NCBI GenBank assembly: GCA_036852015.1
Contig: JAANDG010000112.1
Location: 62,001 to 126,000, forward strand
Direction of reading: 5' to 3'
Length of the DNA stretch: 64,000 nucleotides
From: Pelodera strongyloides
Lineage: Eukaryota; Nematoda; Chromadorea; Rhabditida; Rhabditidae
This document shows positions 22,001 to 34,400 of this stretch, in pieces (the first letter of the stretch is position 1; each line of letters begins with the position of its first letter). The notes below the pieces were generated by a model. That model saw nothing but the letters and a program-made list of their open reading frames with translations, did no database searches and was not told where the DNA came from. The translations under genes were made by a program, and so were the position numbers.

Positions 22001-23763
22001 GAACGTTGGCTGAAATCAATTTTCAGAGAAATTCAAGCACAAACTAAACATGAATACCCTCACGGAAAACAAGACCATGGACCCGGTCGGTTTTTTCAAT
22101 TTGAAACGCATCGCGGACAACTGAATTCTTACGCAGCATATGCAAATGAACGTAAGTTGAATAAAAAATCGGCAAATTAGCATAAACACGTTAGAAAATA
22201 GTTGTACATGATGCACTTCAATATATAAACGATATCCCCAATCCCCCTCCATTCCTTTATACGATGTTCCTATCAATAAACCAACGATGAGCTAGCTCCA
22301 CCTCTACATGACCATTTAACTGAGAGCACGTGTAAACACATTGAAACAAATAAAATGAAATTATTATTATGTTTGGTTTTTTTTAGAAATTATTAAATTA
22401 TTATTAATCAAAATACCTGGCACGTCGGGAGGTGTCCAGCAAATGTCAATCCTCCTTGCACTGATATCAAAAGTGATTGCTATTGGTTGCGCAGCATCAG
22501 GGGCTCCAAAGTCGAGAAATAGGCGAGGACGTTCAGTAAATGGCCTGGAAAGCAATTGTGATAAGATGGCAAAGGTTAATTATCGATTGATAGATAATTA
22601 ACAGAGAGAGTTGGTGCGTTTTATTTGGCGAATGAATATTCTACCCTGCAGCTAGTTGTCAAAGACCTGTACGATACTTATTTATTATTTACCTTTCTAC
22701 TGTCTATAGTATCGCTTATTTTTCATGAACGGCTCGGAAACAATAAGAACCATACATGAAGAACAACTACTAAGGCCTGTCAAACAATTTCTTGACTTGC
22801 GATTTGTAAACCAAATTCTTACTTCAAATATCTCTCTCGTATTTCTCTCTCCAGTCCTGATGGACCAGTATTAGCAGCACAAGGTGTAAAATCCGGACGA
22901 TCCACAGTTCCCCGCATCAAAGGCAATGGTGGATAACTGCCGAAGTAGTCTAGCGGGCCCGGGCCTTGGTCCACGAAACTAAACGGTTTATATTACAATC
23001 ACAAAACAAACTAAAGCAATCCACTCTACCCATTCTTTTGCGAAGAAGCACGACGTTAACCCTTCCGCACTTCGTTCCACGCATTGATAGATGTTGTTTG
23101 TATCCAATTAATTTTGTGTGTGAATAATTAGTTATACTCGTCAAACTACTAAAAACTACAGGATTTCGGATGTCAGATGCAACGGAAAATGCTCAGTGCA
23201 ATTTTGAGCAGCGTTCCAGTGTTTGTTGCTTGAGGTAGTGGTCCAATCCACTTTTTCTTTTCCTATATAAGTTACAGAAAGTCACAAAACGAACCGGTCA
23301 CGGTGAAAACCATATGGTCCATGGTCTGGTCCATTGTATGGCATTGCTCGTCCATAGTGCCTGAAATAGTTTTCAAGCTTAATTTTTTTGAGTTTAATAG
23401 CTGGAGCGAGAGAATTATTTCGCCGGATACATACAGTATGAGGCATAGCAATGAGCTGATCCTGCAGCACCATGTAGAGTATACGTTGATGGCATTGGGA
23501 ACCGCTATTTGGATTTTTTCTCGAACCACCGAACCAGTAAGGGGAGCAAACACGCAATCGTATACATTTTGTACTGTACAATACCTTTCATACGGAATCG
23601 GTCCAGCCATACCAGGCCCTCGTTGTGGAGGTAGGCCGCCGTGTTGCTGATGGTTCATTCGCCATGAATGACTCTGAGTTGCCCTAATAGGACCAGAGTA
23701 CGAATCATACGAATATTCTCCGGCACCGTCCGGTACAGTCAAATTCGAGAAGTTCGTGAACAT
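16044..23763 (-). CDS. FN3-domain protein with helical C-terminus, unassigned
   Basis: Seventeen exons join in phase to about 554 aa: 23585-23763, 23295-23360, 22823-22978, 22417-22544, 21891-22009, 21561-21633, 21002-21089, 20554-20669, 20176-20290, 19344-19404, 18818-18865, 18599-18674, 18195-18295, 17885-17959, 17218-17316, 16735-16818, 16044-16124. Residues 1-100 are Tyr/Gly/Pro/Arg-rich and probably disordered. Residues about 148-235 fit a fibronectin type III domain: core Trp in ICWTPP, then YSYQIEIYES, then PGASYDVHLQCKD. Residues 240-400 form a mixed globular segment with no family I recognise. Residues 443-550 are acidic and helix-rich and could be a short coiled coil. No signal peptide or membrane segment is visible, so it is probably intracellular. 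The first ATG directly follows an acceptor-like CAG, so upstream exons may be missing. The last exon ends at TGA; a frame-shifted reading would run further, so the C-terminus is the least certain part. Confidence 0.8.
17336..17519. mobile_element. Family B MITE beside a 3' splice site
   Basis: TTAA at 17336-17339 and 17516-17519, left end AGCGAAATAGCAGCCGG, right end CGGCCGGTATTTCGCT, 184 bp. On the minus strand it ends 17 nt before the acceptor AG of FN3-gene exon 17218-17316, so only a short T-rich tract separates transposon and exon. The branch point would have to be at the MITE edge or inside it. Confidence 0.85.
18036..18178. repeat. CT-rich microsatellite
   Basis: TCTCTCTTTC-type repeats with CTATC interruptions, in the FN3-gene intron between exons 18195-18295 and 17885-17959. 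Confidence 0.85.
18980..19150. mobile_element. Complete family A hairpin MITE with TTAA at both ends
   Basis: 171 bp. TTAA at 18980-18983 and 19147-19150; the whole element is an almost perfect inverted repeat (AGCGAAATGCTAGCC to GGCTAGCATTTCGCT) centred near 19063. It is the best-preserved copy, with few arm mismatches, suggesting fairly recent insertion. It lies in the FN3-gene intron between exons 19344-19404 and 18818-18865. Confidence 0.9.
20126..20163 (+). repeat. Retroposon 3' tail with ATT repeat
   Basis: GCGCATCTTTGTGATGTAAT followed by (ATT)n. The small GCATC/GATGT stem and trinucleotide tail parallel the reverse complement of 48631-48680, so both look like 3' ends of one non-LTR element family. 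I could not relate the open frame at 19622-20029 just upstream to a reverse transcriptase. Confidence 0.45.
21165..21400. repeat. Dispersed repeat rich in CCACC/GGTGG motifs, copy 1
   Basis: It contains several reverse-complementary ACCACCATCC and GGATGGTGGTTTTGAG segments, ATTAGCATACTGCATAAAT, and ends near GTTTATGCCCTGC. Copy 2 at about 58245-58455 shares order and motifs (ATTAGAATATTGCATAAAT, GTATCACAAATAGA, GTTTATGCCCTG). It is non-coding and lies in an intron of the FN3 gene. Confidence 0.55.
22074..22225. mobile_element. Degenerate family B MITE
   Basis: CGGTCGGTTTTTTCAATTTGAAACGCATCG, split here by drift, is followed by CTTACGCAGCATATGCAAATG, matching the interior of family B, and then by TTCAATATATAAAC. 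The TTAA ends are no longer recognisable. It lies in the intron between FN3-gene exons 22417-22544 and 21891-22009. Confidence 0.45.
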
Positions 23764-24889
23764 CTGAAAAAAATGTAGTAAGAAGAAAGACAGTGTGCGT
23801 TCGCATAAACATACGGTGAACCTACGATGGCTTCGTAGAGTTAACGCCTAACTAGACGAGGTTAGTAGTTAGTTGCAGATGGACAATGAGAAGTGTCGCG
23901 TGTCCCACAAAGGTCTAGCTGCCCAAACACTATTCAAACAAAGCTTAGGCTCTGAGATTGAACTTGAAGAGCATATAATTTGGAGGACAGCTACATTTCA
24001 TTTCGAGGGTAAAAAAATGTAGTATAAGAAAGACAGGTACTACTTGTACTTGAGTGGCCCCACTCGGCGAAAAAAAAACATTTTTCCAAAATCTTCCAAA
24101 ATCTTCCAGGTATTGCTTTATTCGGGTGTGTTCAACTGCGTTGAGTCCTAAAGGCCCTAAGGGTCAGTTGATAAAATTTGGAGGAAAAAAACGATTCTTT
24201 TTGGATTTCGATTTGGACACATTGGGTCACAAAAACCCCTAGGGAACATATGAACCACTTTTTCGGACTGAGCGCAGTTGAATACAAGCAAGTCCCGCCC
24301 ACCCGAAAATGCAACCGACGCACGCTGTTTTTTCCACTTTTTGACTCCGCCTACCTGTTTGCCGAACTGGAAAAGTGATTTTTTTCGAAAGAGAAATTGT
24401 TTTGGCAGTGAAAATTGCGAACCATGGTGAAGGTTTAGTGAAATGGGCCAACACTAATGAAGGCTCAGTGAAACTGGACAGGCGGAACCTTTTTTAGAAG
24501 TACTGATGATCCTAGTTTTAGACAACGCCTTCAAGCCTCACATTTAGAAAAAGGCTCAGTGAAATATAGTACCCAAAAATTAGGTGAATACGGAAAAAAG
24601 TATAGATCAACGAAAAACGCAGATAGTCTCGTATACATTGCTAAAGTATCCTTAAGGGGTTCAGAACGACACACTTTTTAAGTAAGATAAATTGTGGACA
24701 TCTGAAATAATTAAGTTTATAAATAGCAAGTAAAAATCTAAAATTGTGTGTGAAACAATATCATTTTGCAGACTACAAACTACAAATTTGTACGCACGGT
24801 TAATATTCAATAAACGCACAGTTGCGTCCATTTTTTCAGCCCCGCCCAACCGAGGGCGCCGCGGCGCGCCCTACCAACTTCTCTACCAA
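23764..24889. other. Spacer between the FN3 gene and the satellite
   Basis: It must include the promoter and any upstream exon of the minus-strand FN3 gene, but I cannot place either. Repeated GGCTCAGTGAAA-type words occur at 24421-24570. Overlapping short frames on both strands around 24054-24454 have no splice support. A CpG-rich patch (GGGCGCCGCGGCGCGCCC) at 24855-24872 borders the array. Confidence 0.4.
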
Positions 24890-25464
24890 CAAACAATGGG
24901 GCAAGTTGCGTTTAAACTGAAATACAGCTTGCCACAGGGTTTTGCGGTATAAAACAATGTGGCAAGTTGAGTTTAAACTGAAATGCAGCTTGCCACAGGG
25001 TTTTGTGGTACAAAACAATGTGGCAAATTGAGTTTAAACTGAAATGCAGCTTGCCACAGGGTTTTGTGGTACAAAACAATGTGGCAAGTTGAGTTTAAAC
25101 TGAAATACAACTTGCCACAGGGTTTTCCGGTGCAAAACAATGTGGCTCAACTTGCCACAGGTTTTTGTGGTAGAAAACAATGTGGCAAGTAGAGTTTAAA
25201 TTGAAATACAACTTGCCACAGGGTTTTGTGGTATAAAACAATGTGGCAAGGTGAGTAAACCGAAATACAACTCGCCACAGGGTTTTCCGGTGCAAAACAA
25301 TATGGCGTTTTGTGGCACAAAACAATGTTGCAAGTTGAAATACAACTGCCACAGGGTTTTGTGGTACAAAACAATGTGGCTAGCTGAGTTTAAACTGAAA
25401 TACAGCTTGCCACAGGGTTTTGTGGTACAAAACCCTGCGGCGAGTTGAGTTTAAACTGAAATAC
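24890..25464 (-). repeat. Left flank of the satellite array, inverted variant
   Basis: About nine ~61-bp monomers containing TTGAGTTTAAACTGAAATAC, CTTGCCACAGGGTTTTGTGG and TACAAAACAATGTGGCAAG. The reverse complement aligns along its length with the monomer of the central block, differing mainly at the linker (TTTGTACCACAAAA against TTTTCATCTGGAAAA). The block therefore lies in opposite orientation to the core. One partial deletion is visible near 25141-25152. Confidence 0.9.
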
Positions 25465-28400
25465 GTTGAAACAGATATTGCCACACGGTTTTCATCTGGA
25501 AAACCCTGTGGCAAGATGTATTTCAGTTGAGACTGATATTGCCACACGGTTTTCATCCAAATAAACCCTGTGGCAAGATGTATTTCAGTTGAAACTGATA
25601 TTGCTGCACTTTTTATCTGGAAAACCCTGTGGCAAGACGTACTTCAGTTGAAAATGATATTGCCACACGGTTTTCATCCAAATAAACCCTGTGGCAAGAT
25701 GTATTTCAGTTGAAACAGATATTGCCACACTGTTTTCATCTGGAAAACCCTGTGGCAAGATGTATTTCAGTTGAAACTGATATTGCCACACGGTTTTCAT
25801 CCAAATAAACCCTGTGGCAAGATGTATTTCAGTTGAAACTGATATTGCCACACGGTTTTCATCCAAATAAACCCTGTGGCAAGATGTATTTCAGTTGAAA
25901 CTGATATTGCCACACGGTTTTCATCTGGAAAACCCTGTGGCAAGATGTATTTCAGTTGAAACTGATATTGCCACACGGTTTTCATCCAAATAAACCCTGT
26001 GGCAAGATGTATTTCAGTTGAAACTGATATTGCCACACGGTTTTCATCTGGAAAACCCTGTGGCAAGATGTATTTCAGTTGAAACTGATATTGCCACACG
26101 GTTTTCATCCAAATAAACCCTGTGGCAAGATGTATTTCAGTTGAAACAGATATTGCCACACTGTTTTCATCTAAAAACCCTGTGGCAAGATGTATTTCAG
26201 TTGAAACTGATATTGCCACACACTTTTCATTTCATCTGGAAAACCCTGTGGCAAGATGTATTTCAGTTGAAACTGATATTGCCACACGGTTTTCATCCAA
26301 ATAAACCCTGTGGCAAAATGTATTTCAGTTGAAACTGATATTGCCACACGGTTTTCATCTGGAAAACCCTGTGGCAAGATGTATTTCAGTTGAAACTGAT
26401 ATTGCCACACGGTTTTCATCTGGAAAACCCTGTGGCAAGATGTATTTCAGTTGAAACTGATATTGCCACACGGTTTTCATCCAAATAAACCCTGTGGCAA
26501 GATGTATTTCAGTTGAAACTGATATTGCTGCACTTTTTATCTGGAAAACCCTGTGGCAAGATATTTCAGTTGAAACTGATATTGCCACACACGGTTTTCA
26601 TCCAAAAACCCTGTGGCAAGATGTATTTCAGTTGAAAACTATTTGCAACACACTGTTTTCATCTGGAAAACCCTGTGGCAAGATGTATTTCAGTTGAAAC
26701 TGATATTGCCACACGGTTTTTTCATCCAAATAAAACCCTGTGGCAAGATGTATTTCAGTTGAAACTGATATTGCCACACTGTTTTCATCTGGAAAACCCT
26801 GTGGCAAGATGTATTTCAGTTGAAACTGATATTGCCACACTGTTTTCATCCAAATAAACCCTGTGGCAAGATGTATTTCAGTTGAAACTGATATTGCCAC
26901 ACTGTTTTCATCATCTGGAAAACCCTGTGGCAAGATGTATTTCAGTTGAAACTGATATTGCCACACGGTTTTCATCCAATGGAAAAACCCTGTGGCAAGA
27001 TGTTATTTCAGTTGAAACTGATATTGCCACACGGTTTTCATCCAAATAAACCCTGTGGCAAGATGTATTTCAGTTGAAACTGATATTGCCACACTGTTTT
27101 CATCTCGAAAACCCTGTGGCAAGATTGTATTTCAGTTGAAACTGATATTGCCACACGGTTTTCATCTTAAAACCCTGTGGCAAGATGTATTTCAGTTGAA
27201 ACTGATATTGCCACACGTTTTCCATCAAAAACCCTGTGGGCAAGATGTAGTTTTCATTTGAAACTGATATTGCCACACGGTTTTCATCTGGAAAACCCTG
27301 TGGCAATAATGTATTTCAGTTGAAACTGATATTGCCACATGTTTTCATCTGGAAAACCCTGTGGCAAGATGTATTTCAGTTGAAACTGATATTGCCACAC
27401 TGTTTTTCATCCAAATAAACCCCTGTGGCAAGATGTATTTCAGTTGAAACTGATATTGCCACACGGTTTTCCACTAAACCCTGTGGCAAGATGTATTTCA
27501 GTTGAAACTGATATTGCCACACTGTTTTCAACTGGAAAACCCTGTGGCAAGATGTATTTCAGTTGAAACTGATATTGCCACACGGTTTTCATCAAAAAAC
27601 CCTGTGGCAAGATGTATTTCAGTTGAAACTGATATTGCCACACGGTTTTCATCCAAATAAACCCTGTGGCAAGATGTATTTCAGTTGAAACTGATATTGC
27701 CACACTTTTTTCATCTGAAAACCCTGTGGCAAGATGTATTTTCAGTTGAAACTGATATTGCCACACGGTTTTTTATCCAAAACCCTGTGGCAAGATGTAT
27801 TTCAGTTGAAACTGATCTTGCCACACTGTTTTCATCCAAAACCCTGTGGCAAGATGTATTTCAGTTGAAACTGATATTGCCACACTGTTTTCATCCTGGA
27901 AAACCCTGTGGCAAGATGTATTTCAGTTGAAACTGATATTGCCACACTGTTTTCATCCAAATAAACCCTGTGGCAAAACCCTGTGGCAAGATGTATTTCA
28001 GTTGAAACTGAATATTGCCACACGGTTTTCATCCAAAAAACCCTGTGGCAAGATTATTTCAGTTGAAACTGATATTGCCACACTGGTTTTCATCAGGAAA
28101 ACCCTGTGGCAAGATGTATTTTCAGTTGAAACTGATATTGCCACACGGTTTTTCAGGAAAACCCTGTGGCAAGAATGTATTGTCAGTTTGAAACTGATAT
28201 TGCCACACGGTTTTCATCTTGGAAAACCCTGTGGCAAGATGTATTTCAGTTGAAAACTGATATTGCCACACTGTTTTCATCTGGAAAACCCTGTGGCAAG
28301 ATGTGTTTTCAGTTGAAACTGATATTGCCACACGGTTTTCAAAGATGTATTTCAGTTGAAACTGATATTGCCACACGGTTTTTTCAAAACTGATCCCAAT

Positions 28401-31400
28401 AAAACCCTGTGGCAAGATGTATTTCAGTTGAAACTGATATTGCCACACTGTTTTCATCAAAAAACCCTGTGGCAAGATGTATTTCAGTTGAAACTGATAT
28501 TGCCACACTGTTTTCAACTTGAAAACCCTGTGGCAAGATGTATTTCAGTTGAAACTGATATTGCCCAACGGTTTTTCATCCAAATAAACCCTGTGTGCAA
28601 AATGTATTTCAGTTGAAACTGATATTGCCACACGGTTTTCATCTGAAAACCCTGTGGCAAGATGTATTTCAGTTGAAACTGATATTGCCACACGGTTTTT
28701 TTCATCTTAAAAAACCCTGTGGCAAGATGTATTTCAGTTGAAACTGATATTGCCACACGGTTTTCATTTTCTGAAAACCCTGTGGCAAGATGTATTTCAT
28801 TTTGAAACTGATATTGCCACACGGTTTTTCATCCAAAAACCCTGTGGCAAGATGTATTTCAGTTGAAACTGATATTGCCACACGGTTTTCCATCCAAAAA
28901 ACCCTGTGGCAAATGTATTTCAGTTTGAAACTGATATTGCCACACTGTTTTCATATCCAAATAAAACCCTGTGGCAAGATGTATTTCAGTTGAAACTGAT
29001 ATTTGCCACACGGTTTTCATCAACTGGAAAACCCTGTGGCAAGATGTATTTCAGTTGAAACGATATTGCCACACGGTTTTCATCTGAAAAAACCCTGTGG
29101 CAAGATGTATTTTTCAGTTGAAACTGATATTGCCACACGGTTTTTCATCCAAAAAAACCCTGTGGCAAGATGTTTCAGTTGAAAACTGATATTGCCACAC
29201 GGTTTTCATCTAAAAACCCTGTGGCAAGATGTATTTCAGTTGAAACTGATATTGCCACACGGTTTTCAAACTGAAAAAAAAAAAAAAAAAATGTATTTCA
29301 GTTGAAACTTTTCATTGAAAACTGATTTGCCACACGTTTTTCATCCAAATAAACCCTGTGGCAAGATGTATTTCAGTTGAAACTGATATTGCCACACTGT
29401 TTTCATCTGGAAAACCCTGTGGCAAGATGTATTTCAGTTGAAACTGATATTGCCACACGGTTTTCATCTGGAAAACCCTGTGGCAAGATGTATTTCAGTT
29501 GAAACTGATATTGCCACACGGTTTTCATCTGGAAAACCCTGTGGCAAGATGTATTTCAGTTGAAACTGATATTGCCACACTGTTTTCATCCAAATAAACC
29601 CTGTGGCAAGATGTATTTCAGTTGAAACTGATATTGCCACACGGGTTTTATCCAAATAAACCCTGTGGCAAGATGTATTTCAGTTGAAACAGATATTGCC
29701 ACACGGTTTTCATCTGGAAAACCCTGTGGCAAGATGTATTTCAGTTGAAACTGATATTGCCACACGGTTTTCATCCAAAAAACCCTGTGGCAAGATGTAT
29801 TTCAGTTGAAACTGATATTGCCACACGGTTTTCATCTGGAAAACCCTGTGGCAAGATGTATTTCAGTTGAAACTGATATTGCCACACCGTTTTCATCCAA
29901 AAACCTGTGGCAAGATGTATTTTCAGTTGAAACTGATATTGCCACACGGGTTTTCATCCAAATAAAACCCTGTGGCAAGATGGTATTTCAGTTGAAACTG
30001 ATATTGCCACACGGGTTTTTCATTGGAAAACCCTGTGGCAAGATGTATTTCAGTTGAACTGATATTGCCACACGGTTTTCATCCAAATAAACCCTGTGGC
30101 AAGATGTATTTCAGTTAAAACTGATCCCACACTTTTTTTTCCAAATAAAAACCCTGTGGCAAGATGTATTTCAGTTGAAACTGATATTGCCACACGTTTT
30201 CATCTTGAAAAACCCTGTGGCAAGATGTATTTCAGTTGAAACTGATATTGCCCCACACACGGTTTTCATCCAAATAACCCTGTGGCAAGATGTATTTCAG
30301 TTGAAACTGATATTGCCACACGGTTTTTCATCCAAAAACCCTGTGACAAACCTGTGGCAAAATGTATTTCAGTTGAAACTGATATTGCCACACGGTTTTC
30401 ATTTGAAAACCCTGTGGCAAGATGTATTTCAGTTGAAACTGATATTGCCACACGGTTTTCATCATCAAATAAAAACCCTGTGGCAAGATATATTTCAATT
30501 AAAACAGATATTGCCACACTGTTTTCATCTTGAAAACCCCTGTGGCAAGATGTATTTCAGTTGAAAATTTGCCACACGGTTTTCATCCAAATAAACCATG
30601 TGGCAAGATGTATTTCAGTTGAAACAGATATTGCCACACTGTTTTCATCTTGAAAACCCTGTGGCAAGATGTATTTCAGTTGAAACTGATATTGCCACAC
30701 GGTTTTCATCTGGAAAACCCTGTGGCAAGATGTATTTCAGTTGAAACTGATATTGCCACACGTTTTTCATCCAAATAAACCCTGTGGCAAGATTATTTCA
30801 GTTAAAACTGATATTGCCACACTGTTTTCATCTTGAAAACCCTGTGGCAAGATGTATTTCAGTTGAAACTGATATTGCCACACGGTTTTTCATCCAAATA
30901 AACCCTGTGGCAAGATGTATTTCAGTTGAAACAATCTTGCCACACGTTTCATTTTCATCTTGAAACCCCTGTGGCAAGATGTATTTCAGTTGAAACTGAT
31001 ATTGCCACACGGTTTTCATCCAAATAAACCCTGTGGCAAGATGTATTTCAGTTGAAACAGATATTGCCACACTGTTTTCATCTTGAAAACCCTGTGGCAA
31101 GATGTATTTCAGTTGAAACTGATATTGCCACACGGTTTTCATCCAAATAAACCCTGTGGCAAGATGTATTTCAGTTGAAACTGATATTGCCACACGGTTT
31201 TCATCAGAAAACCCTGTGGCAAGATGTATTTCAGTTGAAACTGATATTGCCACACGGTTTTCATCCAAATAAACCCTGTGGCAAGATGTATTTCAGTTGA
31301 AACAGATATTGCCACACTGTTTTCATCTGGAAAACCCTGTGGCAAGATGTATTTCAGTTGAAACTGATATTGCCACACGGTTTTCATCTGGAAAACCCTG

Positions 31401-34400
31401 TGGCAAGATGTATTTCAGTTGAAACTGATATTGCCACACGCTTTTCATCCAAATAAACCCTGTGGCAAGATGTATTTCAGTTAAAACAGATATTGCCACA
31501 CTGTTTTCATCTTGAAAACCCTGTGGCAAGATGTATTTCAGTTGCAACTGATATTGCCACACGGTTTTCATCTGGAAAACCCTGTGGCAAGATGTATTTC
31601 AGTTGAAACTGATATTGCCACACTGTTTTCATCCAAATAAACCCTGTGGCAAGATGTGTTTCAGTTGAAACTGATATTGCCACACGGTTTTCATTTGGAA
31701 AACCCTGTGGCAAGATGTATTTCAGTTGAAACTGATATTGCCACACGGTTTTCATCCAAATAAACCCTGTGGCAAAATGTATTTCAGTTGAAACAGATAT
31801 TGCCACACGGGTTTTATCCAAATAAACCCTGTGGCAAGATGTATTTCAGTTGAAACAAATATTGCACACGGTTTTCATCTTGAAAACCCTGTGGCAAGTA
31901 TTTCAGTTGAAACGGATATTGCCACACGGTTTTCATTTTTCATCCAAATAAACCCTGTGGCAAGATGTATTTCAGTTGAAACTGATATTGCCACACGGTT
32001 TTCATCCAAATAAACCCAGTGGCAAGATGTATTTCAGTTGAAACTGATATTGCCACACGGTTTTCATTTGGAAAACCCTGTGGCAAGATGTATTTCAGTT
32101 GAAACTGATATTGCCACACGGTTTTCATCCAAATAAACCCTGTGGCAAGATGTATTTCAGTTGAAACTGATATTGCCACACGCTTTTCATCCAAATAAAC
32201 CCTGTGGCAAGATGTATTTCAATTAAAACAGATATTGCCACACTGTTTTCATCTTGAAACCCCTGTGGCAAGATGTATTTCAGTTGCAACTGATATTGCC
32301 ACACGGTTTTCATCCAAATAAACCCTGTGGCAAGATGTATTTCGGTTGAAACAGATATTGCCACACTGTTTTCATCTGGAAAACCCTGTGGCAAGATGTA
32401 TTTTATTTGAAACAGATATTGCCACACTGTTTTCATCTGGAAAACCCTGTGGCAAGATTTATTTCAGTTGCAACTGATATTGCCACACGGTTTTCGTTTG
32501 GAAAACCCTGTGGCAAGATGTATTTCAGTTGAAACTGATATTGCCACACGGTTTTCATCCAAATAAACCATGTGGCAAGATGTATTTCAGTTGAAACAGA
32601 TATTGCCACACTGTTTTCATCTTGAAAACCCTGTGGCAAGATGTATTTCAGTTGAAACGGATATTGCCACACGGTTTTCATCCAAATAAACCCTGTGGCA
32701 AGATGTATTTCAGTTGAAACTGATATTGCCACACGGTTTTCATTTGGAAAACCCTGTGGCAAGATGTATTTCAGTTGAAACTGATATTGCCACACGGTTT
32801 TCATCCAAATAAACCCTGTGGCAAAATGTATTTCAGTTGAAACTGATATTGCCACACTGGTTTTCATCTGGAAAACCCTGTGGCAAGATGTATTTCAGTT
32901 GAAACTGATATTGCCACACGGTTTTCATCTGGAAAACCCTGTGGCAAGATGTATTTCAGTTGAAACTGATATTGCCACACGGTTTTCATCCAAATAAACC
33001 CTGTGGCAAGATGTATTTCAGTTGAAACTGATATTGCCACACTGTTTTCATCTGGAAAACCCTGTGGCAAGATGTATTTCAGTTGAAACTGATATTGCCA
33101 CACGGTTTTCATCTGAAAACCCTGTGGCAAGATGTTTTCATTTGAAACTGATTTGCCACACCGGTTTTCATCTGGAAAACCCTGTGGCAAGATGTATTTC
33201 AGTTGAAACTGATATTGCCACACTGTTTTCATCCAAATAAACCCTGTGGCAAGATGTGTTTCAGTTGAAACTGATATTGCCACACGGGTTTTATCCAAAT
33301 AAACCCTGTGGCAAGATGTATTTCAGTTGAAACAGATATTGCCACACGGTTTTCATTTGGAAAACCCTGTGGCAAGATGTATTTCAGTTGAAAATGATAT
33401 TGCCACACGGTTTTCATCCAAATAAACCCTGGGGCAAGATGTATTTCAGTTGAAACAGATATTGCCACACTGTTTTCATCTGGAAAACCCTGTGGCAAGA
33501 TGTATTTCATTTGAAACAGATATTGCCACACTGTTTTCATCTGGAAAACCCTGTGGCAAGATTTATTTCAGTTGCAACTGATATTGCCACACGGTTTTCG
33601 TTTGGAAAACCCTGTGGCAAGATGTATTTCAGTTGAAACTGATATTGCCACACGGTTTTCATCCAAATAAACCCTGTGGCAAGATGTATTTCAGTTGAAA
33701 CAGATATTGCCACACTGTTTTCATCTTGAAAATTTGAAAACCCTGTGGCAAGATGTATTTCAGTTGAAACGGATATTGCCACACGGTTTTCATCCAAATA
33801 AACCCTGTGGCAAGATGTATTTCAGTTGAAACTGATATTGCCACACGGTTTTCATCCAAATAAACCCTGTGGCAAGATGTATTTCAGTTGAAACTGATAT
33901 TGCCACACGGTTTTCTTCCAAATAACCCTGTGGCAAGATGTTTTCAAAACATATTGCCACCTGTTTTTCATCTTGAAAACCCTGTGGCAAGATTATTTCA
34001 GTTGCAAAAACTGATATTGCCATACGGTTTTCATCTGGAAAACCCTGTGGCAAGATGTATTTCAGTTGAAACTGATATTGCCACACGGTTTTCATCCTGG
34101 AAAACCCTGTGGCAAGATGTATTTCAGTTTGAAACTGATATTGCCACACGGTTTTCATCTGGAAAACCCTGTGGCAAGATGTATTTCAGTTGAAACTGAT
34201 ATTGCCACACTGTTTTCATCTGGAAAACCCTGTGGCAAGATGTATTTCAGTTGAAACAGATATTGCCACACTGTTTTCATCTGGAAAACCCTGTGGCAAG
34301 ATGTATTTCAGTTGCAACTGATATTGCCACACTGGTTTTCGGGAAAACCCTGTGGCAAGATGTATTTCAGTTGAAACTGATATTGCCACACGGTTTTCAT

